NCBI GenBank assembly: GCA_039105265.1
Contig: JAPFFF010000003.1
Location: forward strand, 868,001 to 932,000
Origin: Tritrichomonas musculus
Taxonomy: Eukaryota; Parabasalia; Tritrichomonadida; Tritrichomonadidae
DNA length: 64,000 nucleotides
Direction of reading: 5' to 3'
The position numbers and the translations under genes were made by a program. Position 1 is the stretch's first letter; every line of letters begins with the position of its first letter. The notes below the pieces were generated by a model. That model made no database searches. It had not been told where the DNA came from and saw only the letters and a list, made by a program, of their open reading frames with translations. Of this stretch, positions 44,262 to 56,200 are shown piece after piece.

Positions 44262-44988
44262 AAAAATGAGGTAGACTCCAAAAAGGACAAAATCAGCAGG
44301 CCATTTATCTATTCAAAATATATCAATAGAATTTGTAAAAAAACAATAAACGTATAACCATTTATCTATTGAAAATCATTTTTTTTTTATATTAAAGCAT
44401 TCATATATACAGCAAGCTCGAGGTAATACAGACTTATATCGATGATGGGTTCTACATGATCATAATCTCAATTCACTGTACATTAATTTGAATATCATAT
44501 TAGCAAAAAAACTTATTTTTTATATCAGAATTTTTTTCATTTTTAGTGATTTGTAGCCAAAAGTATGTCTATTAAGCCCAGAAAATAGTCATGTAGCTAT
44601 TATTTTTATTTGTCTTTGTTTCTGGCAGATATCAAATTGAAATGAAATACTAATACACACATGTGTGACCTTGCTCGCAGTAATCAAATGAATTATTTTC
44701 ATATGAATTGTTCAATTTAACTCTATAGGAATACTTTTGGATAGTTTTCTTTTTTTCATTTATTATTCATAATTATATAAAAAATAGATTAAAACTAATC
44801 CAAATATTATCATAATTCTATTTTAATAAACATTTATATATAATTATTTTATTTTTTTTATTTTCATTTTTGTAAAAAATTGATTTTGAATGTTTATTTG
44901 ATATAAAAGGTGCCGATTTTGGACTTTACAAAAAACGGTTATTGTAAAAGGTGCCGATTTTGTCCAAAAAAAAGTCTACCAAAAATGA
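44262..44988. mobile_element. 711-bp non-autonomous inverted-repeat element with 8-bp target duplication
   Basis: The element spans 44270-44980. The left end GGTAGACTCCAAAAAGGACA matches the right end read inward, GGTAGACTTTTTTTTGGACA, and both continue AAATC.GCA (22 of 31 positions overall). AAAAATGA flanks both sides exactly (44262-44269 and 44981-44988). Inside the right half the sequence AAAAGGTGCCGATTTTG is repeated (44905 and 44946). No coding frame is present. The 8-bp duplication suggests hAT or Mutator-like mobilisation; the end sequence differs from the neighbouring 576-bp element, so it belongs to another family. Confidence 0.8.
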
Positions 44989-45128
44989 TATTCAGCTAAA
45001 GTTGATAGAATTAATTCTATCAAAAATTCAATTGAATTTTTAAATGACTAAGTTGCATAAAGTTTTATTTTTTTCATGTATCCTTTTTAATATGGTTGAT
45101 GATAATCCAAATGGAGTCAACTTAAATA

Positions 45129-46382
45129 TAGGCAAGCTCATAATTATTTTGAATATAAAACCGTTATTTTAAAATTTTAATTATTTTATTCAAAATGTCG
45201 ATACCTAAATCACAAGAAGCGGTTCGTATTAGGAAAGAAATTGCGTTAAATATGATTCAACAACATAATCTTCAACCTTCTCAAGTAGCAAATTATCTCG
45301 GTGTTACAACACAGACAATCAAAAATTATAATCAGCCTACAGTTAGTACATGTCACAAGAAACGAGGCCCGAAAACAAAAATGACAGATGAAATAAAAGA
45401 GTTTGTTGAAGTTTCAACTGTTTGCGATAGACGTTCCACATCTTCTTCGCTTGCAAATGAAATTAAAGAAAAATATCAAGTTAATACAAGTAGACAAACT
45501 GTTGATCGAGTCAGAGCCGAACTTGGATTTTCGTTTGAATACCCTTTGCCATCAGTTATGCTTAGCGATACAAATCGTCAAGATCGAATTCAATTTTGCC
45601 AAGAAAAAGTGGATTGGAAAGATGAATGGAATAAAGTTGTGTTCTCGGATGAATCTTTTTTTCAATTAGCTTCAAATTCTTCAAAATTATGGAGGAAACC
45701 TAAAGAATTGGGAGATGATGTTAGATACCATAAACGTGCGTTTCCACCTAAAATTCTCGTCTGGGGAGCAATTGGAATTGGCTTCAAATCAAAATTAATA
45801 ATTCTTGAATGCTCAATTAATTCAAAAGTTTATATTAATACAATTTTGAAAGGATCTCAAGTTTTTGAAGAAGCAAATCTACACTTTAAAGATGGATTCA
45901 TTTTCCAACAAGATAATGCTCCATCACATCGTTCAACAGTAACCAAAGATTTTTTAACCAGATCAAATATCAATGTGATGAAGTGGCCTCCCTACTCGCC
46001 AGACCTAAACGTCATAGAAATAATATGGGCCATAATGAAAATGCGTATTAGGCAAAAAAAAGTAAAAACACTTGATGAATTAAAAGATGTTGTTCAAAAA
46101 GTATGGGATGATTTGGATTATGAAACAATTGAAAAGCTAATTACATCAATGCCAACAAGATGCAAAGATGTTATACAAAACCAAGGACGAACAATTGTTG
46201 GACATCTTAAAAAACATAAATAATAAATTTGAGAATGCTCATATTTATTTTGAATAAACTCATAGAATTATTCACAAAAAGTTTTCTTTTTTAAATAATT
46301 ATTTTTTTAATACCGTTTTTTTTTAATAGAAAAAGTTATTTTTTAACCTTTGATAGGCCAAAATAAATATGAGCATTCCTAT
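45129..46382 (+). mobile_element. Complete Tc1/mariner element with TA target
   Basis: About 1,254 bp. The left end TATAGGCAAGCTCATAATTA and the right end read inward, TATAGGAATGCTCATATTTA, both continuing TTTTG, are inverted repeats (22 of 25 matching). TA lies at both borders as expected for this superfamily. The single open frame encodes an apparently intact transposase. An extra direct copy of the right-end sequence (46233-46252) lies just after the stop codon and forms a perfect 20-bp inverted pair with 46359-46378. Confidence 0.85.
45195..46223 (+). CDS. Tc1/mariner-type transposase, DD34E
   Basis: This 342-aa enzyme cuts and pastes the surrounding element at TA sites. An N-terminal paired-like helix-turn-helix region (about 8-110) with a basic linker (KKRGPKTK) is followed by the catalytic core: Asp152 (VVFSDESFF), Asp240 (FQQDNAPSH) and Glu275 (PYSPDLNVIE), with 34 residues between the last two. 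The W(P)PYSPDLN signature is typical of the superfamily. There are no stops or frame breaks and the length is normal, so it could be active. It is related to the mariner families known from trichomonads. Confidence 0.9.
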   Translation: MSIPKSQEAVRIRKEIALNMIQQHNLQPSQVANYLGVTTQTIKNYNQPTVSTCHKKRGPKTKMTDEIKEFVEVSTVCDRRSTSSSLANEIKEKYQVNTSRQTVDRVRAELGFSFEYPLPSVMLSDTNRQDRIQFCQEKVDWKDEWNKVVFSDESFFQLASNSSKLWRKPKELGDDVRYHKRAFPPKILVWGAIGIGFKSKLIILECSINSKVYINTILKGSQVFEEANLHFKDGFIFQQDNAPSHRSTVTKDFLTRSNINVMKWPPYSPDLNVIEIIWAIMKMRIRQKKVKTLDELKDVVQKVWDDLDYETIEKLITSMPTRCKDVIQNQGRTIVGHLKKHK

Positions 46383-48448
46383 AAAGGAGAATTATGAATT
46401 ATCCAAATGGAGTCAAAGTTAAACATTTGTTTGTAACATCCAAAAGAAACATTGCGACAATCGCTATATTGCATTCCTTTATTTTGAAGATTGCTTTCAA
46501 TATTTTTAGAGGTTTTGACTTTTATAATTAAATCAATGTAAATGCAAACATTTGACTTAATTGAATTTGAAATTGATATTTAAAATTGAAAATGAAGTTA
46601 GTATGTAGCTTTCCAAGTGTTGAATATACATGAAAAATATGAAGGCATAAAAATGACATTAATTTCCTCAATTGAATGTATAAATATGATGAAAAATATA
46701 TAAGAATTCATCTTTGAAAAATGTTTGAATGACAAAATTATTTATTATGCATGCATTTGCAATGATGCATTTGTTGTCAAACATTCATCAATTGGAAAGC
46801 ATATTGATGTATGCATTTGCCAAGCATTCATAATTCAAAAGAAGGCAAGCACGATTAATTCATGCAAATGAATGTATCTATAACTGAATTTCTAATCTTT
46901 TAATAAAGGATGAAAGGATTGATGCAAATTTGTTTTGTGAAGATAATAAAATAACTTTTTATTATGCCTTTGAATGAAATTGCTATAATTACTTTGTAAA
47001 ATGAATGATGTATTGTAATCATATCGTGAGTAAAAGGTTACATTTTGTAAAGGTAAATTTACAATGCATTTTACAAAGTAATTATAACATTTTACTCATG
47101 CCAGAAAAAATGGAATTTCCCCATTTTCGTCTGCAATATTTGTTTGTCCAAAAAAAAGAAAAAGCATACACTTATCTAAAAAAAGGCAGGATTCCTATAT
47201 CTAGAATAAAAAGATTTATGAGTAACAAGATGATCTTTATTTTATAATATCGGCAAGTTAAAAAAGAAATTGAAATTTGGATTTTGTTATTTTGTTAATA
47301 GCAGAAATGAATTGTAGAGATGTTATTCATGTATATTCAAATGTGAATTGTATAATGTTATTTTGTGTTTTTTTTTTTTTTAACAAATAATCTTAACAAT
47401 TTCAAAAAGTTAATGTCTTGTTAACTTTTTGATCCTTTTTTATCAATTTTTTTAAATTTACGACCACCCAAAATTCAGTTTTGCCATATCCCTTTGCTTG
47501 ACAAGCATAAAACTCAGAGAGCTGACTTAATTTGCTCAAACAATCAAAACCTTGGGTTAGGATTTTTATGATTTTCTCTTCTAATTCAATATAAATTATA
47601 TTTTTCAAATATCGCTCATGTTGCTTTTTCCACTCATCAAAATAGTATAGAATGCTTTAAAATAATAATATATTCCACTTTTTCGATTGCTATCCGAATT
47701 ACGACCATAAATTCCGCATTACATAAAAAATGCATAATTTTTTTTTTTGATTCCGCATTTAAATAGACTTAAATACTCAGAATTCCTCAAAATAAAACAA
47801 GATTTCTCAAAATACCATTTATTTCTGAGTATTCTGTAATTATATTTATATTGATTTTTATTTCATTATAATTTCAATTGTTTATCCATATCAGCATAAC
47901 ATGTTAATTGATAATTGATCTAAAATAACTTTTATTAGCAAATTAAAATTTTGTAGATGATAATTATATTATTGAAATTTAATTGATATGCAAAATTGGC
48001 AATATAAAACAGAGAAAAATGTTTTTTAATAATTTTTTTTTATTATTAATTAATTGGTTAATTGTATTAATGTTATATTATTTCCGATTTTTTGCGATAA
48101 ATCTTTGAACCGCATATGGATTTTAAAATAGAGACCGTTTATTATATAAACTTTTTGAGTGTATATAATTGAATAGCAATAGAAATTCTCAGAAAATTTC
48201 TTAATATTTCAATTTTCTGAATTCACAATTTTCAATGTTTACTTTATCCTCTTTTTTTGAAAGCACTCATAGAATATTTGAAAGGAATTTTAATTTAATC
48301 AAATTGTTTGAAATTGAATAGAAGTTATCGGTATATAAGTATTCTTATAAAAATCTTTGATATAATAATTTGCTTTATTAAAATAATGAATTTTATTAGA
48401 GAATTTAAAAAAATTGAATATTTATGTTCACATCACTTATTTCTAAAA
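46383..48448. other. 2-kb non-coding stretch with foldback repeats
   Basis: AT-rich DNA without a convincing gene. It holds a foldback with perfect 20-bp arms, TATAATTACTTTGTAAAATG at 46984-47003 and its complement at 47067-47086. A perfect 12-bp-arm palindrome (TCAAAAAGTTAA, 7-nt loop, TTAACTTTTTGA) lies at 47402-47432, and a 10-bp-arm foldback (ATACTCAGAA) at 47773-47782 and 47823-47832. Several ATGCATTTG-type motifs occur near 46750-46850. A minus-strand frame at about 47402-47640 with FYACQAKGYGKTEFW lacks an ATG at its apparent start and may be a relic. The 16-mer at 46401-46416 repeats 45105-45120. Confidence 0.6.
48433..48440 (+). promoter_or_regulatory. Initiator-like TCACTTAT upstream of CoaBC
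   Basis: TCACTTAT fits the trichomonad initiator (TCA+1 followed by pyrimidine and T/A). The predicted +1 A is at 48435, 14 nt before ATG 48449, the usual spacing for short trichomonad leaders. It decides the start codon. Confidence 0.6.
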
Positions 48449-49855
48449 ATGAAATGCACGCCAACTGATCCACCAACGATTGTACTTGGAGTAACAGGTT
48501 CGATTGCCGCATTCAAGGCAGCAGACTTAACGAGCAAACTTCGACAAAAGAATTATCAAGTTGTTGTTATAATGACCGAATCTGCTACAAAACTCATTCA
48601 ACCACAAACTTTCTTTACACTTTCACAGCAGCCCGTAATAACTTCACTCTGGAACGCACAACAATGGCAGCCAACTCATATTGGACTTGCAGAAAAGAGT
48701 TCGTTATTTGTTATAGCTCCAGCTTCAGCTGATGTTATTGCCAAACTTGCAAACGGTATTGCAGATGATGCTCTTACGACTTTTGCAATTTCTCATACAG
48801 GGCCAATATTGCTATTTCCAGCTATGAATCCAAGAATGTGGCAAAATCCAGCAACCCAGGAAAATGTAGAAACATTACGAAGAAGAGGAATCCGAATTGT
48901 TGATCCTTCAACAGGACATGTTGCTTGTGGAGAAAGTGGAAAAGGTAGATTCCCAGAAGTTCCTCAGATCTTAAGCTTTATTGACGAAACTATGCATCTT
49001 CTCAAATTTATAGACACAGAAACAAATGCAGAAATTGCTTCTAAATCACCAAATGCAAAACAAAGGTTTATTTGGAAAAAATGTTTTACACCTCCTCACG
49101 CTTATTTCCCACCATCAATGCCAAATCCAAAGAGGAGAGTTCCGAAAGTTGTTATATCAGCTGGTCCAACAAGAGAAGCTGTTGATCCAGTCAGATTTTT
49201 GTCTAATAAATCTTCAGGTAAAATGGGATTTGCTCTTGCTACTTCAGCAGCGGCAGTTGGATGTCATGTAACTTTAGTTGCAGGACCAGTTGATCTTGTT
49301 ACACCTCTTGGCGTCAATCGTGTCAATGTTATAACTGCAGCAGAAATGAAAGATGCTATTTTGAACGAAGTTAATAAAGGAAAACTAGAAAATCCAGATG
49401 GAGATGATGATAATTATGGTCCTGATTTGATTATTATGGCTGCAGCAGTTGCTGATTATAAACCAGCTGAAATTGCAGATCAAAAGATACATAAATCAGG
49501 TGAACTTGATCTTCATTTGGCTAGGACAGATGATATATTACTTTGTGTGAAAGAAACAAAAGAATCCATTAAAACATATAATTCAGTTTCTGGAAATCTT
49601 TGTGTTGTTGGCTTCGCAGCAGAAACACAAAATATCGAGCAATCTGCTCTTTCAAAGATGGAGAGAAAAGGACTCGATATGATCGTATCAAATGACGTTT
49701 CTAGAAAAGACATCGGATTTGCTACTAATGAAAACGAAGTTACAATATATGTTAAGGGATCTGATCCAATTCATCTACAAAAGCAAGCAAAATCAAGTGT
49801 GGCATCAACAATACTAAGCATTGTTCTTTCAAAATACTTTTCTGCTGAAGAATAA
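48449..49855 (+). CDS. coaBC: Bifunctional phosphopantothenoylcysteine decarboxylase/synthetase (CoaBC)
   Basis: This 468-aa enzyme makes 4'-phosphopantetheine for coenzyme A: the CoaB half joins phosphopantothenate and cysteine, the CoaC half decarboxylates the product using FMN. The CoaC part (1-180) shows GVTGSIAAFKA at the start, the active-site His in PTHIGLAEKS, the flavin motif IAPASADVIAK, AMNPRMW and the Cys clamp HVACGESGKGR. The CoaB part (about 225-465) starts VVISAGPTREAVDPVRFLSN and continues SSGKMGFALA. The fused order is the bacterial and archaeal form; most eukaryotes have separate proteins, so transfer from a bacterium is likely. Earlier in-frame starts exist (ATG 48386), but the initiator favours 48449. 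Confidence 0.9.
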   Translation: MKCTPTDPPTIVLGVTGSIAAFKAADLTSKLRQKNYQVVVIMTESATKLIQPQTFFTLSQQPVITSLWNAQQWQPTHIGLAEKSSLFVIAPASADVIAKLANGIADDALTTFAISHTGPILLFPAMNPRMWQNPATQENVETLRRRGIRIVDPSTGHVACGESGKGRFPEVPQILSFIDETMHLLKFIDTETNAEIASKSPNAKQRFIWKKCFTPPHAYFPPSMPNPKRRVPKVVISAGPTREAVDPVRFLSNKSSGKMGFALATSAAAVGCHVTLVAGPVDLVTPLGVNRVNVITAAEMKDAILNEVNKGKLENPDGDDDNYGPDLIIMAAAVADYKPAEIADQKIHKSGELDLHLARTDDILLCVKETKESIKTYNSVSGNLCVVGFAAETQNIEQSALSKMERKGLDMIVSNDVSRKDIGFATNENEVTIYVKGSDPIHLQKQAKSSVASTILSIVLSKYFSAEE

Positions 49856-50264
49856 TTTTTTTATTAAATTACAAATAAAATATTGAGTGAGATTTCCAAT
49901 TTGGTTTTTATTATTTTTTTGATATTTTGATAGAAAAACATAATTTTACATTATTTTGATTTATGATTTAGATTTATTTTTTGCGGAATTAATGAAACGA
50001 ATCTTTCATAAAAATGAATAAAATATTTTTTGAATTGCCATTGAAATTTCAATAAAAATCATTTGTTAAATTTAAATGCCAAAAATATAGTTTTTTCATA
50101 TATTTTGTTTTATACATATTAAAATATATATTAATCTATTAAATTGTAATTTAAATATGCAAGAATTTCAGAAAAAAATCTATTTTAATTGAGATATTTA
50201 TAATTTTAAAATAAAAATTTTTTGTATTGAATTGTTTTTTTGTTAAAATTCGATATCTCTCTGA
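49856..50264. other. AT-rich intergenic stretch, nothing recognised
   Basis: About 410 bp of T/A-rich spacer between CoaBC and the giant helical protein gene. I see no gene, RNA or clear repeat in it. Confidence 0.6.
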
Positions 50265-53200
50265 ATGCATTCAGAGGAGACTAATCTTGCGAAATTAATT
50301 ATATCAGCTAATGGTATGATTGTTTCAAATTGCAAATCTTTTTTATCTGAAATGACATCCAATCCCAAATTGTATAGAGAATATTTACATAATCTTTCAT
50401 TTAATGGGAATTCTATAAGCTTCTTTTTGAAAAAAGCTGCATCGATTAAACCCGAAAACTTTTATGATTCGTACAAAGAATTTTCATCTTATTTCCCAAA
50501 TATTAATCTATTCCTTGAATCTTCACCGAAACGTGGTAATGGAACTCAATATTTTACAGAATTACTTAAAGTTGATTGGTATAGTGATCTTATTAAAATT
50601 GCTTTATGCTATTTCATTCAGAAAATTCTCTCTCAATTTTTAAATGAAATGATTTATCTCAATGAAACGATTTCAGTTGATGAAATAAAAAAAGTTATCC
50701 TACTTATTTTCGAATTTATAAAGAAATTGGAGCCGCCAACAAACGATTACGAAGAATCACTCGCTCTGGAAACAATGGATTTATGGTCGTTTACAATATA
50801 TTTGCTTTCATCTATTAACAGCGAAATCGTCTGGTCAATATTTGTAGAAAATGTTTTATCAAATAGTGAAATTACTGATTTTCACCGAGCATGTTTTTAT
50901 TCTTCTTTCTCCTCCATAGTTCTTAGTAGTAAGCAAGGAAATGATTATACAAATCATATTTCTAATCTAATTCAATTACTAAGTACCAAATCAAGTAATC
51001 ATTTTTACTGCATTGAATTGACCAAACTCATCCACACATTGCTTTTTCAAAATATAAAAATACTCAAATCGTCATTTAACTCCAGTACAACTCAGCAATT
51101 ATTTCAAATTCTTATTTCTCAAATGGATTTTAATAAAGAAGCATTTAATCTAGTAGCACATATATCAAATTTTATCGATAGTACAATTTTCAGTACAATC
51201 AACCAGTATATTAATTATTATGATAAAGTTAATCCAGAAATGCGTCCAAGTTATATTAAATCAATTGTTTATAAGTTATATGGTGAAAATTTCGCCACGC
51301 CGGTCGAAATCTCTAAAAAGCATATTAATTATGGATGGAATATTAAAGGTTCACGTTCAAGCCAAGACGTAATAATCAATTTTATGTTGAACAAAGATGA
51401 TACACTTAAAGATTATGGTGATGAATTATCGTATGTTGTTGAGCAAATGATGATATCAGATTTATATTATTTTACCAAAGTAATATTGAAGCAAATGGAT
51501 GATTCTCAAAATACCAAAACAAATATTTGTACATCTCTTTATAAAGGATTGAAGCTCTTTTATTCAAATATTACCTATTTTCAAGAATTGAATCCAATTC
51601 TCAACAATGATGTCAAAAAAAGCGATAATGACAGTGACGATGATGATAATGATGAAGAAGAATCAGAATGTAGTACAGATATTTTAAAAACACTCGAAGA
51701 AAAGGCAAGATTAATTGTATTTGGATTTTTAGCGAAAAGAGAAAAAAAGAAATGTACCGTATATTATGATACATCATCATTAGCAGCTTCATTATTATCA
51801 GCTATAACAGATGATGATGAAAAGCAAATTTTAAATGAACAGATCAGAACGTTAAGTGACACTTCAAAGCCAATTTTTACAGAAGAAGATCAAATAAATG
51901 ACATAAGTATGTATACATCACAATTTGGAAATGCTTACAAACCCGTAGAATTAGAAAAAAATCCAGAGGTTGAAGAATATATTGAAGATCCGACTAAATC
52001 ATTCAACCCTGATCTTCAAAATGTTTTAGCTTTAACTGTTTATTTGAACCCTAGTGATTACATTATTCAATTTGTAACAGACACATTATTGGCCTGTTCC
52101 CCATTAAATGGTTCAATGATCATGCGATGTTTGCAAGCATTGATTCATCTTAAGCACGAAAATGCAGCCTTGATCATTCATCATTTATGTGATTATTTCA
52201 TATCCAATCAAATTGATGTTGTAGAAATTACATTGATTATTAATGCAATTAACTTAGTAATTGAATCAGCTTATTTTGAAAAAATCCCTCTTTCCGGAGA
52301 GACAATGTCTAAAATTTGTTTAATAGCAATACTTGGTTTTGTTACACCTGATCCGATGGTCCATCAAAAAATATTTGATATCTGCCAAACTTTAATGCAT
52401 TCGAAAACTTCAATATTTTATCTACAGATATTCTTTGAAAGATATGAAAAAGAATTATCGTTTGATGCTTTAAGAAGGGCAGCACAAGCTATAATGCCAA
52501 TTAGCGATAACGATGCCAACTTTTTACTTCAACCTACATTTCATCAAGTTTCATTATCAAATTACCCTACATTCTACCTCTTTTATTTGTCTGCGTTAGG
52601 ACGATTTATTGTTGAACATAACGAAGGATTTGAATACTCAATTAAATATTTAACCAAAGTTTTATCAGAAAAATTATTCTCATTAGATAATCAGCAATTA
52701 GATTCATATTTTACCAACAATTGTTTAGCTTTGTTATTAAGTATTGCTGAAAATATGGATGTTTTCAAAATGTATCAAATTAAACGAACTTGTTTAATTT
52801 TCTTACGAAAATATTCATCAAATGAAACAGAAAATGCTTTTCTAACCGATAAAGACATAAATAACTCTGTACAATTAATAGCGATATTATCAGGAATCAC
52901 ACCTTCCCTTTACCAAGCAATTATGCCTCTATTCTCGCAAGCTTCATTCCCAATTGCACGAACTTTTTCATTTTTAACTCATGAAATGATTTGTAGAGGC
53001 ACTTTTACTTGCATGGAGAATAATCGTCTATCTAAATCATTATATGCCGTTTTGCATGCTTCTCTAATACTAATATTTAGACGATATGTTGACTCAGAGG
53101 ATTTATTTTTAGCAAAATCGCCTAGAATATCGACTTTTTCATCCATTCATCTCTTTTTAAACAATTTTTGTGAGGCTCTTGAAGCTGTTTTCAGGAATAT

Positions 53201-56200
53201 AGCAGAAGCAAACCAGCAAAATTCAAAGCCCCTCTTTATTTGTGAAAATAGCCAATTAAGGACAATAATTGATCATCCTTTCAATACAAAGAAATGGTTC
53301 GCATTCTTTTGCAATTTGATGTCTTATACAGAGTCAATGTTTTGTGATAATTTAATGGCTGCTTTTAATGGCTGGTTGGGAATATCACAAATTCCTGACA
53401 AGTATTTCCGGACTTTCATGGAAAAACTTCCATCTTTAGGAAAACTTTATCCAGATATTTCAACGACAATATTTAAATGTAATCCTTCGAACAGGCTTCC
53501 TTTTTACATAATTCATGCGAGAAAACATTTCCATATGTTCATGGCTATTGCAAATCAAATTGTGGTTGAAGGAATTCCAACCGAAAACAAAGTTAATGAT
53601 ACAATTACTTTTCGGTTTGGTAATACTGAAACGATTTATTATCATAATTGTGGATCTTTAATTGCACTCGCGCTATTTAACATGATTTCAAAGAGGACTG
53701 ATCGTCGAATAGCTGGTCTCAAATTCTTATCTGCGATGGTCGCAATTATTGGAATTTTTAGAAATGATCCGCACTCAACTGCACAAATATACAAATTTAT
53801 CGAAACAATTAAGCCTACAATGCTGAATTCTTTTACAGTCTTCCTTCAGAGAGATTTTATCGCATTGAACTCTCTCCTTGCTAGTAAGTTTAAGTTTTGC
53901 GGTGAACAATTTGCAAATGAATGCTTTTCAATTGTTAAAACCAAAGAAAAAACAAGCCAAATCAATTCTAAAGTACTGCCTTCTTTCCCATCATTGAGCC
54001 AACCTTCTCAAGGAGGTGTCACAAAGCCAATAAAATTAAAGCCAATCGCACAATCTGATGCTCAGAAAAACGAACTGGTAAGCTATATGAGAAGTACGAG
54101 TGTTGATTATCAAATGAATTTTGCATTAAAAAATATAAATATGTCAAATATTAATAACGAACCGATATCTAGTAAATATTCAGTTAGAAAGAGTTGGAAT
54201 GCAATTATGGGATCTAATTTGCAGTTGTTATCAATGCAAAAGCAAAGTATGAAATGCGAACAAATAAACGTTGAAAAGCCACAAATTTTGACCTCTTTGA
54301 TGGCAGAATGGTTAAATCCAATTTCTTTTGACCTTCAAAAAATCGGTATATGCAGAGATTGTAAAGAAGAATATCGTGTTTTCGGTATTTATTCATTTGT
54401 TAATGGTCTATTAACTCTTTGTAATGCACAAGGAATGACCAAACCGCTAGCTGATATATTAGATATTTTAATTGAAAATAATCATGAATTACTGGAATTA
54501 TGTTTATATGATTTGCAAGCCACTAGTCCAAGTCATGCGAAAAGTGCAACATTATTTTTGATATACTTGTACAATAAAAAGCCAGAAGATTTCATCAAAT
54601 TTATTCGCGAGTATTTACGCGTTACTGCATGGTACTTTTATGAAATTCAAGTTTCAAAAGTCGATCAATTATTAGATATCAATAAAATTATGGATCGTAA
54701 TTCTGGAGTTTTCACAGGTGTTGACATGCCAAGCCAACCAAACAAAATTCAAAAAGGGTCACGTGAAAGATCTTTTTCATCAGAAAGTAAAAATTCACTC
54801 AACCGTCCAGCTCAGCAAGCATACGAAGTTGATTATCTTCAAATTATTAATTTCACATTAAATCTCGTTGATGAATGTCGAAAAGAAAACGCGGAAAGGT
54901 TTCATGAAATTCGTTCAGAAATTTTAATTTTTTGTTTAATTCATAATTCAACATTTTCAGAAATAGCCGATACACTCATCAGTAATATCACAAAATTGAA
55001 GCCAAACGTACAAGCAGCAGGAGCAGCTCAAGCATTTATTGCTCAAAATAAAGTTCAAGAAACATGGAAATTATCTGATATAGCACCATTTATTGAAGGC
55101 GCAGAACGGTTCCTTCTAGAATGGGGTCTTACTTGTGGAGATCTTAGTGCAGCATCAAAGGCCCTTCAAATATTCGAACTTAAAGGCTATACTCTTCCAA
55201 GTGAAGCAATTCCAACCATGCTCAACTCCATGCAGTCTGTTTCCACGGCAATGCATGAACGAACTGATCCATCAAAGAAGAACAACTTTAATCAATGGAT
55301 TCTTCGAATAGCTGGTGATGGCATGCGAACTAATTTCGAAGCTGTTGTAAGTTGGCTTTATCAATGCTTGATTCTACTCAGGCGTCATGCAATATCAAAT
55401 CTCCAAGTCCAGGTTCAGCCTTTTTCAACTCGTACTCCAAATCGTCGTAGTACATTCAATCGAAATAGTAAGAAAGCGTCAGCTTTCAAATTCGAATTAA
55501 ATGATGAACCTAAAAAGGACGAAGATAAAAGCATTCTTCCTCCAAAAACTGAAGCTTATCAGAAAAAGTTTAAATTAAGAAATAGTACCATTAACAATCA
55601 AAAATTTGCATTAAAATTAAATGAAATGAAAGAAAATGATTCAATTTTAATTAAAACATTCTGGACAGCAGTTTCATTCTTGCAATGTCATAGTCTTGAA
55701 TATAGTACATTATTTATATCAGCTCTTAAAATAGTTGATCTTTTCATGTCGAAAAATCAACTTGTTAACTTGTTAAAAGAGAATAAAACTTGTAGAATTA
55801 AAAGTGGACTCATTCCACTTTTGCTTGGTGCAAAGGCATCGGACGTTTATTCAATTAATTCAATTTTCACAATTATTTCATGCATTTTGGAGAATGATTT
55901 AGTTAATCTCTTGTCTCCAAAGAAGAATGCAGCTTGTATTGCAATCATAGCTCTTCTTCCTTGGATTTGGATGCGATTTAATAGACAAGACGTTAACACT
56001 GAATATTGCTCTACTTTAACAAATCTTATATCTGATCAATTTGATAACGAACAAAAGTTGGCTGAACTTAAAGATGCTTTAGAACAAATTGGATATTATC
56101 AATCAGCTACTCCAACAGCAGTTTTAGAAGCGTTCAAGTTATTATACAATATGATTGATATCGAAGATTTGCAATTGGTTCTTCGTTTCTTTATTCAAGC

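Noticed and set aside
47005-47247. 80-codon plus-strand frame
   Set aside because: It runs across a foldback repeat, has no upstream signal and no recognisable domain.
47402-47608. 68-codon minus-strand frame with FYACQAKGYGKTEFW
   Set aside because: The apparent first codon is TTG, not ATG, and the frame ends inside a palindrome. It could be a relic but cannot be supported as a gene.
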